From the NCBI RefSeq assembly GCF_022180385.2, contig NZ_BQME02000002.1:1612001-1676000 (forward strand): a DNA stretch of 64,000 bases, read 5' to 3'. Source of the DNA: Paenibacillus sp. L3-i20 (GTDB lineage: Bacteria > Bacillota > Bacilli > Paenibacillales > Paenibacillaceae). Below the pieces are notes generated by a model. That model searched no databases and was not told where the DNA came from. It was given only the letters and a program-made list of their open reading frames with translations. The position numbers and the translations under genes are program-made. Of the stretch, positions 22,879-31,145 are shown one piece after another. Within the stretch, counting starts at the first letter, position 1. Each line of letters starts with the position of its first letter.

Positions 22879-23517
22879 TCATTCAAAATAGGATTGTTGT
22901 GCTTTTGCAGTGTCCGCATTTGTCTTGCTAAAATCTGCTATTCTCTTACCAAAATCACTTGCAGCGTTACCACCGCCACCATTACCACCTGAGCCGCCGC
23001 TTTCGTTAGGTTTTGTACCCTTGAACTGAAATTGATTGCCGCCCTTATCTTCCGGAACAAACAAAAAAGCCTTGCTCGTTTGCAGGGCTTTAAACTGATC
23101 ATCGAAACCGCTTTTCACATTACCGGCCTCATCCAATTCAATTTTCGTTTTGTCTATCAATCCAGATACGAGGTCTACATCATGCACCTTACCAGACAGC
23201 GCCATTTTCAAAGCTGTGTTGGTTTGGAGCTCCTTAAGGTCAGCATCGTACTTTTCCTGTGCGATCTTGTTCTCACCTTGTAACTTATCAATCTGATCTT
23301 TCAGAGTTGCATTGTCACCCGCTGACTTCTTTAAGTCTTCGAGTTGTTTGTCACGATCTTTGATAGATTCATCAGCAGCCTTTTTCGCATCATTGATCTC
23401 TTTGAAGCGATGCTCAGGAACCCAACCTTTATAATTTGTTTCCACACCTCCTACAATAGCTGTGATCTGAGTATCTGTCAGACCCTGTGCTTTCAACAAC
23501 TCTTTTAACCAATCCAT
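22879..23517 (-). CDS. capsid scaffold protein (GP20/YqbD-like)
   Basis: 212 residues: WLKELLKAQGLTDTQITAIV at the start, a long charged coiled coil (about 40-100) and a Gly/Asn-rich linker near 170-185 before a basic C-terminal helix (DFGKRIADFSKTNADTAKAQ). This is the phage minor structural GP20 family; scaffolds shape the prohead and leave before packaging. Confidence 0.88.
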   Translation of the reverse strand: MDWLKELLKAQGLTDTQITAIVGGVETNYKGWVPEHRFKEINDAKKAADESIKDRDKQLEDLKKSAGDNATLKDQIDKLQGENKIAQEKYDADLKELQTNTALKMALSGKVHDVDLVSGLIDKTKIELDEAGNVKSGFDDQFKALQTSKAFLFVPEDKGGNQFQFKGTKPNESGGSGGNGGGGNAASDFGKRIADFSKTNADTAKAQQSYFE

Positions 23518-23561
23518 ATCTCATCAACCTCACTTGGTATCCCGGTTGTGTCCGGTTAATT

Positions 23562-23592
23562 TAAATGGGCCGTGGTAGTCTCAGCCATGGCC
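23562..23592 (-). terminator. hairpin between the 93-residue gene and scaffold gene
   Basis: GGGCCGTGG and CCATGGCCC form a 9-bp stem with one G-U pair and a 9-nt loop. There is no clear T run on either strand, so it may be an attenuator or processing site. Confidence 0.5.
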
Positions 23593-23596
23593 CAAA

Positions 23597-23878
23597 TCAG
23601 ATGATTAATTCTGTATATTCCGCTAAAAAGTCTGTAGATTTAGCGATCGACAATGATCCATCTTGCTTCTTAACGATAAAATCGCTTATTCCAGCTACTA
23701 AGACATCATATGAACTACGGATAACTCTCAACTTCACATCTTGCGGTGCCGTGTAGTCTATCGATATAGGCCATGCTACAAAGTTAATAATCTCTTGAAC
23801 ATGTGCCGGTTCAGTATTAGTAAATTGAAGAGCTGAACAGATTACTTTCCGCTGATACTGTTTTACAGGCACTCTCAC
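23597..23878 (-). CDS. hypothetical phage protein, 93 residues
   Basis: Not recognised. Small mixed alpha/beta protein with PAHVQEIINFVAWPISIDYT and SYDVLVAGISDFIVKKQDGS. It lies between MuF and scaffold genes, a place where phages often carry short accessory genes. A hairpin separates it from the scaffold gene. Confidence 0.65.
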   Translation of the reverse strand: MRVPVKQYQRKVICSALQFTNTEPAHVQEIINFVAWPISIDYTAPQDVKLRVIRSSYDVLVAGISDFIVKKQDGSLSIAKSTDFLAEYTELII

Positions 23879-23883
23879 ACCTC

Positions 23884-24915
23884 CTATGAAACATACTTAT
23901 CGTGCCATTGCTTGTATGTCATGTTGCCAGGTACATTGTATTGTTTGCCGTCTGCGCCGCGGGCGATTCGTTCGCCTACACTTATTTCATCTTCAAAATA
24001 AGCAGTCGTAGTAGAGCGACACCTAACGTGTAACGGCGGGAAATTGACTCCAACTTCCTTCTCAGACAATTTAAACACCTTCTTATCCATCCATTGACAC
24101 TTATCGCTTGTTCGACTGTCTAAGGTAGCAAGGAATTCATACTTCCTAACAATGCCGCTCTCCTTGTATGCAGCAAATGAAGCTTCGTTTTGAATATGGC
24201 TTGCTTCTGTGCGTACTAAGCGCTCGGCAGACTTCTTTCCAACTTCCATTCGCTCGGCTAAATTAGCTGCAACTTTCTTGCTGCTTTCGCCGCGAATAAT
24301 CGATTGAGTAAATTCAGTCTGTAACTGCTGAACTAGTTTAGTGTTATTGCCCCAAATCCTCTTACTAAAGTTGCTCTCTTGCCATGGGCGATGGATTATT
24401 GTATCTACCGTTTTTTGATCTACTTTAGCAAATGAAGCGCCTATTCCTACACCCTTTTGCAGCTCAAACAAAGTACGATAATAGGTATCCGAATATACAT
24501 CCGACAACAAAGCTGTCATAGCTTTATTTTGCGCTGTACTTAGATTTTGAATAGATGCTTCAACTTGAATCTGCAATGCCTGTAAACGGGTAACACGGAC
24601 CTTATAATAGACGTTATTAAGTATTTGGGTCCAACGTCCATCAGGATTATCTTTAGCAAGCATGATAAACGTTTCGAGATCCATGTTAAATTCCTTTAGT
24701 TCCGATCCGTTTAACATCTTCCTAGCATCTCCAAGCGATATAAAGCCATTGTTGTTAGAGAAGCGCTGATAAAAGACCTCAATGTACCGCCTTATCTCTA
24801 TCATAGCGCGGTCAAACTCTAGTTTTAATTCACCTTCACTATAATGGTCTGCTTTTGCATGCTGTGCTCTTGCTAGCTGTTCTGCACGTATACGCCAATA
24901 ATCTTGAGAGTTCAT
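23884..24915 (-). CDS. minor head protein, MuF/SPP1 gp7-like
   Basis: 343 residues. The C-terminal MuF domain shows RMEVGKKSAERLVRTEASHI, EFLATLDSRTSDKCQWMDKK and NFPPLHVRCRSTT, the hallmark of phage head morphogenesis proteins. Few copies per head, ejected with DNA in SPP1. No toxin domain follows the MuF part. Overlaps the portal gene by one base. Confidence 0.93.
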   Translation of the reverse strand: MNSQDYWRIRAEQLARAQHAKADHYSEGELKLEFDRAMIEIRRYIEVFYQRFSNNNGFISLGDARKMLNGSELKEFNMDLETFIMLAKDNPDGRWTQILNNVYYKVRVTRLQALQIQVEASIQNLSTAQNKAMTALLSDVYSDTYYRTLFELQKGVGIGASFAKVDQKTVDTIIHRPWQESNFSKRIWGNNTKLVQQLQTEFTQSIIRGESSKKVAANLAERMEVGKKSAERLVRTEASHIQNEASFAAYKESGIVRKYEFLATLDSRTSDKCQWMDKKVFKLSEKEVGVNFPPLHVRCRSTTTAYFEDEISVGERIARGADGKQYNVPGNMTYKQWHDKYVS

Positions 24916-26399
24916 TAGTCTTCAACTCCCGATGGCTTAGGAGCGTTAGGTTCTTTATTCGCATCCCTATACGGGTCCAAATCCTCCAATTCCTTCTCAC
25001 GCTGCAACTTCACTCTCTTAAGCTCTGCCTGAACATCCGTCACATAAGGATGTTGAGCAATAAGCGTTTCGTCCGACAGTATACCTACGCTATCCTTAAT
25101 ACCAGTGATTATTGCTGCTTCGTCAATTGGCATATCCTTGTTAAAGATAAATTCAACTTCTTCTGCAGAGTAATCAGTACCAGTAGTGTTGTGTATATGG
25201 GTGTCAATGAACCATCTCAGTTGCTCAAGGCTTGCTTGGAACTCCGTTTCAACCATGCTGCAATCAAGGTCTAGGTCTGAATATAAGAAACGCAGTGCTA
25301 TTCCAGACGGTGCACTACCGATCTCTACGCCTTGCGTATCCACTCCCCGACCAAACTCATAAATGTCTTTTCTATTCTGTTCTTGGTGGTTTTTGTATGC
25401 TTCTGTGTCGATCTCAATACCCACAGTTTCAATACCACCATCACCATCAACAAAAGCTGTGCGGTATTGTGAAATATTCCTCCTGAACTCCCCGCCATTC
25501 GTGCCTGCATAGTTCTTAACGACATAGATACTATTCGGTAAGTCCTCCAGATTGTTGCTGTTATCCGATTTCTTTTCGTCATAGTCATCTACTAGTGACT
25601 TTATTAATTCAACAAGAGACTGTTCTTCCTCGTTATACTTCCAAGCAATAAACGGGATGCGTTCCCAGTTTAGAGCTTTTTCTTCCTTACCATCGCTAGC
25701 TAAGAAGTGTGAGCCTATTGCCCCTGCTTCTACATCAGGAACAAACCCCGTTGCTCCAGTAGTGTAGCGCCTTACCCCGTTCAAATCCCAAAACTCAACC
25801 TTCTCACTAGTGGTGCGTTTCAGCCCTTCGTAAACTTCGACGGTGTACACTCGAATGATTGCATCAAGAATCGTGTGGTCTTCATCAGCCCATAGCGGAA
25901 TGATTTCCTCGCTGTTCATTTTCTTGAAACATAGTTTACTTTCCTCATCGTAATAAACATGCCACCACGCAATACCTTTATTAACTGCTTCTTTTTTTGT
26001 TGATTGCAGTCTGCGTAACATAGCCTTGTTGAAGTGTGTTTCAAGTTCTTCTTGATAAGTTTCGTTATCACCTTGTATAGTGAGCGGCTTGCCTAGTAAG
26101 TAGCTGACTTTCTGATCTACGAGCTTGCGAACAAACCCGTTAGCCAATTTGTTGTTTGCCAAGTTACCAACTACTTCTAACGCACCACTTTGCCCTATCA
26201 CAGTTCGTACACGATCGTCTATATCTGTCTTATTCCTATAGTAGCGAGCACCGATGTCCATCCACTTACGTTTTTCAGAGCGTTTCCAGTCGTTTATCTC
26301 TATATTGATGATTTGCTCGATTGATGCTGCGGAGCGCGCACCTCGTATAATGATGTTATTAATCTCGCGCTGTTCCTCACCAGTGGGCCATAATGACAT
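24915..26399 (-). CDS. portal protein (SPP1 gp6 family)
   Basis: 494 residues with the SPP1_Gp6 signature: DWKRSEKRKWMDIGARYYRN at the start, KLANGFVRKLVDQKVSYLLG near 85-105 and a long C-terminal helical region. The dodecameric portal is the DNA channel on which terminase docks. Length and order are typical. Confidence 0.94.
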   Translation of the reverse strand: MSLWPTGEEQREINNIIIRGARSAASIEQIINIEINDWKRSEKRKWMDIGARYYRNKTDIDDRVRTVIGQSGALEVVGNLANNKLANGFVRKLVDQKVSYLLGKPLTIQGDNETYQEELETHFNKAMLRRLQSTKKEAVNKGIAWWHVYYDEESKLCFKKMNSEEIIPLWADEDHTILDAIIRVYTVEVYEGLKRTTSEKVEFWDLNGVRRYTTGATGFVPDVEAGAIGSHFLASDGKEEKALNWERIPFIAWKYNEEEQSLVELIKSLVDDYDEKKSDNSNNLEDLPNSIYVVKNYAGTNGGEFRRNISQYRTAFVDGDGGIETVGIEIDTEAYKNHQEQNRKDIYEFGRGVDTQGVEIGSAPSGIALRFLYSDLDLDCSMVETEFQASLEQLRWFIDTHIHNTTGTDYSAEEVEFIFNKDMPIDEAAIITGIKDSVGILSDETLIAQHPYVTDVQAELKRVKLQREKELEDLDPYRDANKEPNAPKPSGVED

Positions 26400-26413
26400 T
26401 TACATTCTCCTTC

Positions 26414-27703
26414 CTAACTAGCGTCAGGGAAATAAACGCCTGATTTCTTTTTAACGATTGTCCTCACAAAGTAACGATCACCGTCCATTTGATGGTCGTT
26501 TTCTTTCACTGGCTTATCTTCACCACGTGCTGCCGCTTTCTCATCCCATACATAGGATGAAAACTCCCGAAACGTCTCAGTGCAGCAATCATTGTACTTG
26601 ATCAAGCCCTCTACCAAAGCGGAAGCTACATCACGTATCCCGTCAATCACGCTATTATCTGCTTGAATAACGGGGAACACGCCACGTTTTTTTATGGCCG
26701 CTATAAAAGAAGCCGCCGAGGGGTCAATTATTACACCCTTAAGCGACAGCTTGCCTACAAATTCTATGAGATCGTCACAATACTCTTCATCTGTTTTCTG
26801 CCGGCTTTTCTTACGTCCGTCATAGTGGTATTCCTTCACCTTGTACCATACGTCTTGACTCTTGCCCCACAATCCGAATGTTGTTGGGTTTTGTGTGCCG
26901 TAGTCGCAGCTTACATAATACTGCTCATACCTTCGTTCAATCGTTTTTCTAACATGCTTATCCTTATCAAACATGTCGTAGATAACGCCTTCTGCCATTA
27001 CCCATAAACCAAGAATGTAGCGCATATAGAACACACCGCTAAACATGCGCTTGAAGCGATCTTTTACTCTTTCGGATAACGAAAGGTTATCATCCATTGT
27101 AAAGTGTAGGACTAGAATCTTCTTTTCCTTGGCTTTGTCGATGTAATCTGTTTTAAACCAGTGATACGGACCACCTGGATTACAGTTAAAGAATATCTTT
27201 GCCCCTTGATCTCCTGTTTCAGCGGAGCAACGACCAATTGTTTGCTTCACAAACGATTCAGGGAATAGCGCTACCTCATCCAAGTATGCACCAGCTGCTG
27301 TAAGCCCCTGTAACGTGTCTTGACTGGCTTCGTTATTTGCTCCGAACAAATAATACACATTAGAGCCAATAGCTATGTGAGGATTCTCCGATCGATGATA
27401 GTGATAGTCAATCCCCTTGGCAGTCAATATTTGAAACATCGGCTCAATTACATTACGCTTAAGAGCACCCATGGACTTTCCTGCGAGGATGAAGTTCTTG
27501 TTCTCATGCTTCGCCAATGACCAGGTAATGAATGAATCTATCATTGAAATTGTCTTACCAGAACGAATAGCTCCCTCGGCAATTATCATGTCATAATTCC
27601 GATACTTACTACTGTCTGTCCACCACATTAGGAGTTTCTTTTGTTTCAGGCTAAAGGGCTTAAACTGAAATGAAGTTGTTCGCCGCTTACGCTTCATCGT
27701 CAA
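26414..27703 (-). CDS. terminase large subunit
   Basis: 429 residues. ATPase: Walker A in IIAEGAIRSGKTISMIDS near 40-57, Walker B in AGAYLDEVALFPESF near 138-152. C-terminal nuclease: the acidic residues in YYVSCDYGTQNPTTFGLW and GVIIDPSAASFIAAIK. It cuts and pumps DNA into the prohead. PBSX/SPP1-type. Start overlaps the small subunit gene by 17 bp. Confidence 0.94.
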   Translation of the reverse strand: MTMKRKRRTTSFQFKPFSLKQKKLLMWWTDSSKYRNYDMIIAEGAIRSGKTISMIDSFITWSLAKHENKNFILAGKSMGALKRNVIEPMFQILTAKGIDYHYHRSENPHIAIGSNVYYLFGANNEASQDTLQGLTAAGAYLDEVALFPESFVKQTIGRCSAETGDQGAKIFFNCNPGGPYHWFKTDYIDKAKEKKILVLHFTMDDNLSLSERVKDRFKRMFSGVFYMRYILGLWVMAEGVIYDMFDKDKHVRKTIERRYEQYYVSCDYGTQNPTTFGLWGKSQDVWYKVKEYHYDGRKKSRQKTDEEYCDDLIEFVGKLSLKGVIIDPSAASFIAAIKKRGVFPVIQADNSVIDGIRDVASALVEGLIKYNDCCTETFREFSSYVWDEKAAARGEDKPVKENDHQMDGDRYFVRTIVKKKSGVYFPDAS

Positions 27704-28589
27704 TTACCTCGTCGTCTGCAAACACATCTTCTGCTCGAGCATCTAAAGTCGCTTCATATCGTTTACTTGCTTCATGAGCATCTTCCCCGTCATTTTCACC
27801 TTTGAGAATCTGCAATTCATGCTTGAGCTTTTCAATTCGCAGCTCTTTTTCCTTATCAATTAACTTGTTCTTCAAATCGATTGCCCTAATTTTCTGTGCC
27901 TGCACACGTGTTAGGGCTTCTTCAATACGAAGAATATCATCAACTGCTCTAAATGTTGTTTCCGCAACCTCAACAGTAACCAATTCTTCCTTCGTGGTCG
28001 CTACTGTCTTAGTTAGCCCTGTTCTTTCATCATGTACAGGGTATGCTTCCTTTTTGGTTCGAAGTTGCTGGAGAACACGACGTTCACTCTCTGTTAACCC
28101 TTCCGTCAGACGGTTTATACGCTGCAGCATTCGGCGTTCACGAATGGTCAATAGTCGTATTGACTCGTCTGTCTGTTGCACTGGGTCTGTGCTGATACCA
28201 TCAACTAACTCACGTTCCAAATCATCCAGTGTATCAACCCATATGGATTCAAACTCTCCAGTTCGCACGGCTTTCTTGTTCCCAAATGGACCACCAGTCC
28301 CACCAGAGTTACCTATAGCGTTCTTATTACCCTTAGGAGCGCCCCCATTGTTCCCTACAGCGTTTTTGTTACCCTTTGGCGCTCCCTTTCGTTTAGTAAC
28401 GTTACCCTTATCATCTATGGTAACGTTACCTTTCAAAACGTCATCCCATTTGTCTAGGCTCTTCCACTTCCTAATCTGTGTTTCACCAAGAGCTAAAGTA
28501 GCTGCAATGTCCTTAAGCTTCATATCGCCATTGCTATCTAGCCACATCTGCATAGCTTTCATTCGATCAGGGCTACGTTCTCTCGCCAC
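27687..28589 (-). CDS. terminase small subunit
   Basis: 300 residues. N-terminal HTH of the Phage_terminase small family (SPDRMKAMQMWLDSNGDMKL, ATLALGETQIRKWKSLDKWD), then a low-complexity linker with three near-copies of GAPKGNKNAVGN, and a long helical C-terminal part ending in acidic residues. It recognises pac/cos DNA. The repeated linker is typical of this family. Overlaps the large subunit gene. Confidence 0.92.
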   Translation of the reverse strand: MARERSPDRMKAMQMWLDSNGDMKLKDIAATLALGETQIRKWKSLDKWDDVLKGNVTIDDKGNVTKRKGAPKGNKNAVGNNGGAPKGNKNAIGNSGGTGGPFGNKKAVRTGEFESIWVDTLDDLERELVDGISTDPVQQTDESIRLLTIRERRMLQRINRLTEGLTESERRVLQQLRTKKEAYPVHDERTGLTKTVATTKEELVTVEVAETTFRAVDDILRIEEALTRVQAQKIRAIDLKNKLIDKEKELRIEKLKHELQILKGENDGEDAHEASKRYEATLDARAEDVFADDEVIDDEA

Positions 28590-28614
28590 TACAAGACCAC
28601 CACCCCCGACTTTA

Positions 28615-28827
28615 TCATATCTCGTCTTTCTGTAGCTCTATATCCAGTTCAATAAGCTTACGCAGATCATCAACACTATTTATTTCGATACGATTGTCTT
28701 GAAAGTCCTTAACCCATCGAGCTATAGCTGCCTTAATAATTCGTCTGTATTGTTCCTTTGACTCCATTATTCCCTGCATAACTTCTAACTCATGTTGAGC
28801 TATCAAATCATCGTTTGGTGTTCCCAT
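28615..28827 (-). CDS. small helical protein upstream of terminase
   Basis: 70 residues, almost wholly helical and charged (IAQHELEVMQGIMESKEQYR, VDDLRKLIELDIELQ). No known family. Its position just upstream of the terminase small subunit suggests a packaging or late-control accessory role, but that is inference. Confidence 0.65.
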   Translation of the reverse strand: MGTPNDDLIAQHELEVMQGIMESKEQYRRIIKAAIARWVKDFQDNRIEINSVDDLRKLIELDIELQKDEI

Positions 28828-28856
28828 TGCTGTTCCCCTCGGCTTTCCGTTATTAT
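28827..28856 (+). promoter_or_regulatory. promoter for plus-strand small RNA
   Basis: TTGCTG at 28827-28832, 18-bp spacer and TATTAT at 28851-28856, pointing away from the terminase genes and towards the hairpins at 28863-28954. No protein gene lies in this direction. Confidence 0.5.
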
Positions 28857-28862
28857 GGAAGC

Positions 28863-28964
28863 GAGATAGCGGATTCTCGGAAATGCCACGCGTGGCTCGC
28901 CGCTATCTCTGCCGGGGGATACCCTGGTCTATGGGAGGACGTTTGCGCGTCCTCTTTTATTTTT
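28863..28964 (+). ncRNA. candidate structured small RNA, about 100 nt
   Basis: After the promoter at 28827, a perfect 10-bp stem (GAGATAGCGG at 28863-28872 with CCGCTATCTC at 28900-28909) encloses a second hairpin around the palindrome CCACGCGTGG. A linker with GGGGGATACCC follows, then a strong terminator: GAGGACG (28935-28941), loop, CGTCCTC (28948-28954), T run. The T run fixes the direction as plus, opposite to the surrounding phage operon. No start codon with a ribosome site is present. A pac/cos element is an alternative reading of the palindromes, since they lie just upstream of the terminase genes. Confidence 0.55.
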
Positions 28965-29988
28965 GAAACCATTGCAAATATATTTGTTCCGCAATACGCT
29001 GCATCATTACTGGCGGTACGCTCATACCGCAAACGTATTGCACACTTGCATCCATAAAGTCATAATCTGACGGAAATGTTTGCATTCTAATGATGTCTAA
29101 GTCAGAAATGTGTCTTGGAACATCATCACGAAGAAATACCGATGAACTGGCTAGTGTATTTGCTACCTTCTGCCCTTTTAACAGTATCGTGTTGAAGTTG
29201 CTCATCTTTCCTTCCTCACGCTCTGTCACATCACCCATATTCAAGTCCCTTGGTCTCTTCAAGTGCCAGCGAGCATATGTCTTGCTTTCAGGGTTAATGG
29301 TCGAGCCATCACCAGTACGGATATCTCTATATAGAACGGGTGGATCGTTAAAATTCAATTCTAAAGGCGGCAAGCTCAGGTCATTCCTTGTAGCTATAAA
29401 AAATAGACGTTCCCGTTTTTGCGGTACGCCCATTGTTGCGCTATTCAGAAGGAATAGTTGTACCCTGTAGCCCATTTTACGGAGCCTCGATATAACTAGG
29501 CTTACAAACCCCCTAGCTTTACCAATCATCATTCCTTTAACATTCTCAGCTATGATTACCTTTGGACGAAGCCTTTCAGCAACATCTAGGAAATCGAAGA
29601 ATAAGTCATCTAATTGCTGAACAGCCTGACCTTCACGGAATGCATACTCTCCACCCCATTTATCCTCCCTTACACCTGCAGTAGAAAACACACTACATGG
29701 TGGCGAACCATCTAATACATCCAAATTAAACAGCTCTGGAGGGATCTCATGATCCGGCAGCAGCTTAAACTGTTGAATCGGCATTAAAAAAGAAAACCGC
29801 GGGTTATGGTTCTTTTTGTAAATACGCATCATTTGTGGATCAATCTCCACGTTTCCCAACACTTTGAATCCTGCACGTTTATATCCCATCGTGGAGCCGC
29901 CACCACATGCGAAGCAACTAAATACCGTTCTTCCGTTTTGCGGGACTCTGGCGAGGTCAGAGAGTTTCCATTCCCATTGTGGGATCAT
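28957..29988 (-). CDS. C5-cytosine DNA methyltransferase
   Basis: 343 residues with ordered motifs: I FSCFACGGGSTMGYKRAGF near 23-41, IV GSPPCSVFSTAG (catalytic Cys) near 94-105, VI IIAENVKGMM, VIII QKRERLFFIATR near 189-200, and X CGMSVPPVMMQRIAEQI at the C-terminus. It methylates cytosine at C5. No cognate endonuclease is nearby, so it is an orphan phage methylase, probably protecting phage DNA from host restriction. The start overlaps the ParB-like gene as ATGA. Confidence 0.94.
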   Translation of the reverse strand: MIPQWEWKLSDLARVPQNGRTVFSCFACGGGSTMGYKRAGFKVLGNVEIDPQMMRIYKKNHNPRFSFLMPIQQFKLLPDHEIPPELFNLDVLDGSPPCSVFSTAGVREDKWGGEYAFREGQAVQQLDDLFFDFLDVAERLRPKVIIAENVKGMMIGKARGFVSLVISRLRKMGYRVQLFLLNSATMGVPQKRERLFFIATRNDLSLPPLELNFNDPPVLYRDIRTGDGSTINPESKTYARWHLKRPRDLNMGDVTEREEGKMSNFNTILLKGQKVANTLASSSVFLRDDVPRHISDLDIIRMQTFPSDYDFMDASVQYVCGMSVPPVMMQRIAEQIYLQWFQK

Positions 29989-30521
29989 GCATCTACCTCA
30001 GAGTCAAATACAAAGCCGCACCGTGGACATTTACAATCAAAGTTCTCTTCGTCAAATTCAGATATGCTTAACTCTCTGTTTTTGAAATCTCCTAATTGAT
30101 CATCTATAGGCTCTGTAAAATCAGCGAGTAAGCGGTTGATTTCCGAGCCATCATAACCTGTAAGCTCAACATCTGCTCCATTGGATTGCAGTTCATCCAA
30201 AAGACGGGCAAGGCTTTCATCATCCCAACGACCTGTAACCTTATTGAGTGTAATGTTGAGCAATTTTTCCTTTTCGTCGTCTAAATCAACGACAGAAACG
30301 TCAAGCTCCGTATTTCCACTCTCATTCACCATTATCTTAAATCGTTGGTGTCCACCTACCATATTCCCTGTGCGTTCATTCCAAACGATCGGCTCTACAT
30401 AGCCAAATGTCTCTATACTCCGCTTTAACTTCTCGTATTCGGGATCACCTGGTTGCAAATCAACTCGGGGATTGTATGTTGCTGCATTTATCATGCTAAT
30501 GTTGATCGTTCTTATCTCCAT
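29985..30521 (-). CDS. ParB/sulfiredoxin-fold protein with C-terminal zinc motif
   Basis: 178 residues. The ParB-like nuclease/CTPase fold is clear from NISMINAATYNPRVDL, VEPIVWNERTGNMVGGHQR and KEKLLNITLNKVTGRWD. The C-terminal CKCPRCGFVFD is a zinc-knuckle-like end. Phages often pair this family with a DNA methylase, as here, by translational coupling; it probably works on phage DNA with the methylase. It lacks an HTH DNA-binding domain, so it is not a chromosome-segregation ParB. Confidence 0.88.
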   Translation of the reverse strand: MEIRTINISMINAATYNPRVDLQPGDPEYEKLKRSIETFGYVEPIVWNERTGNMVGGHQRFKIMVNESGNTELDVSVVDLDDEKEKLLNITLNKVTGRWDDESLARLLDELQSNGADVELTGYDGSEINRLLADFTEPIDDQLGDFKNRELSISEFDEENFDCKCPRCGFVFDSEVDA

Positions 30522-30565
30522 TATATCCCTCCGTAGTGTTGAGTTGGTTTTCTGGACTCTTCCAA

Positions 30566-31015
30566 TTACTTAAAAGTTGCTCTTCCTGTCAATAATACCG
30601 ATTTATTACCTGACGAATCTATCATTGTACTCTCATGATAATAGTTTCCATTTAAATCCATAGTGTCTTCTGGTTCAAGTTGTATCATGAAATCATTTGG
30701 TTCGCCCCCATCTACTAACTCAATATCTAAAGGTATCTCTTTAATTAAGATTTCTGTTGAATCGAAAGGGCTCTTCCTCAGTGACCACCGTATGGACGAG
30801 CCTGTAAGATTTAATCCTTTACCTTCTTCTGTGACAGTTACAATCAAATTCTTTGTCTCACCAGCGAACATCGTGAAATTCTGTGAAACCTTTGCCATCA
30901 CGACATCCCCTTCTAATCGAATGTTCAACACTCTCTCAGCCTCAAGCCTTATAGTTCCTACTTGCAGCTGGCTTTCATCGTAAGCGCCCGTTAGTGCTAA
31001 GTTTCCACGTTTCAT
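30566..31015 (-). CDS. baseplate/fibre Ig-like protein (BppU N-terminal type)
   Basis: 149 residues. From residue about 40, AKVSQNFTMFAGETKNLIVT, TGSSIRWSLRKSPFD and NGNYYHESTMIDSSGNKSVL match the N-terminal fold of BppU-type phage baseplate proteins. A second good start exists at 30898 (AAGGGG ribosome site), which would give 110 residues; the first 39 residues may be a separate leader. It is far from the tail operon, next to the acyltransferase and tailspike genes. Confidence 0.75.
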   Translation of the reverse strand: MKRGNLALTGAYDESQLQVGTIRLEAERVLNIRLEGDVVMAKVSQNFTMFAGETKNLIVTVTEEGKGLNLTGSSIRWSLRKSPFDSTEILIKEIPLDIELVDGGEPNDFMIQLEPEDTMDLNGNYYHESTMIDSSGNKSVLLTGRATFK

Positions 31016-31077
31016 AACCTACGAGCCCCTCCCCTTGGTACCTCTAACTAACATTTCCCCGTTAATTAAATTTGTTC

Positions 31078-31106
31078 TTGTTAAAGAACGAACAATACCT
31101 TAATAT
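31078..31106 (+). promoter_or_regulatory. promoter for the acyltransferase gene
   Basis: TTGTTA at 31078-31083, 17-bp spacer, TAATAT at 31101-31106. The inverted repeat GTTCTT/AAGAAC (31074-31089) overlaps the -35 and could be an operator. Confidence 0.6.
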
Positions 31107-31145
31107 CGAATTAGTACATCTTACCTACTTTTAGGAGGACTAATT

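Noticed and set aside
27802..28635. Plus-strand open frame of 277 codons opposite the terminase small subunit
   Set aside because: Ser/Arg-rich product with no domain, antisense to a well-recognised gene, no good ribosome site.
29985..30521. ParB-like protein as the ParB of a chromosome or plasmid partition locus
   Set aside because: No HTH domain, no ParA neighbour, coupled to a methylase; the segregation system of this element is ParMR.
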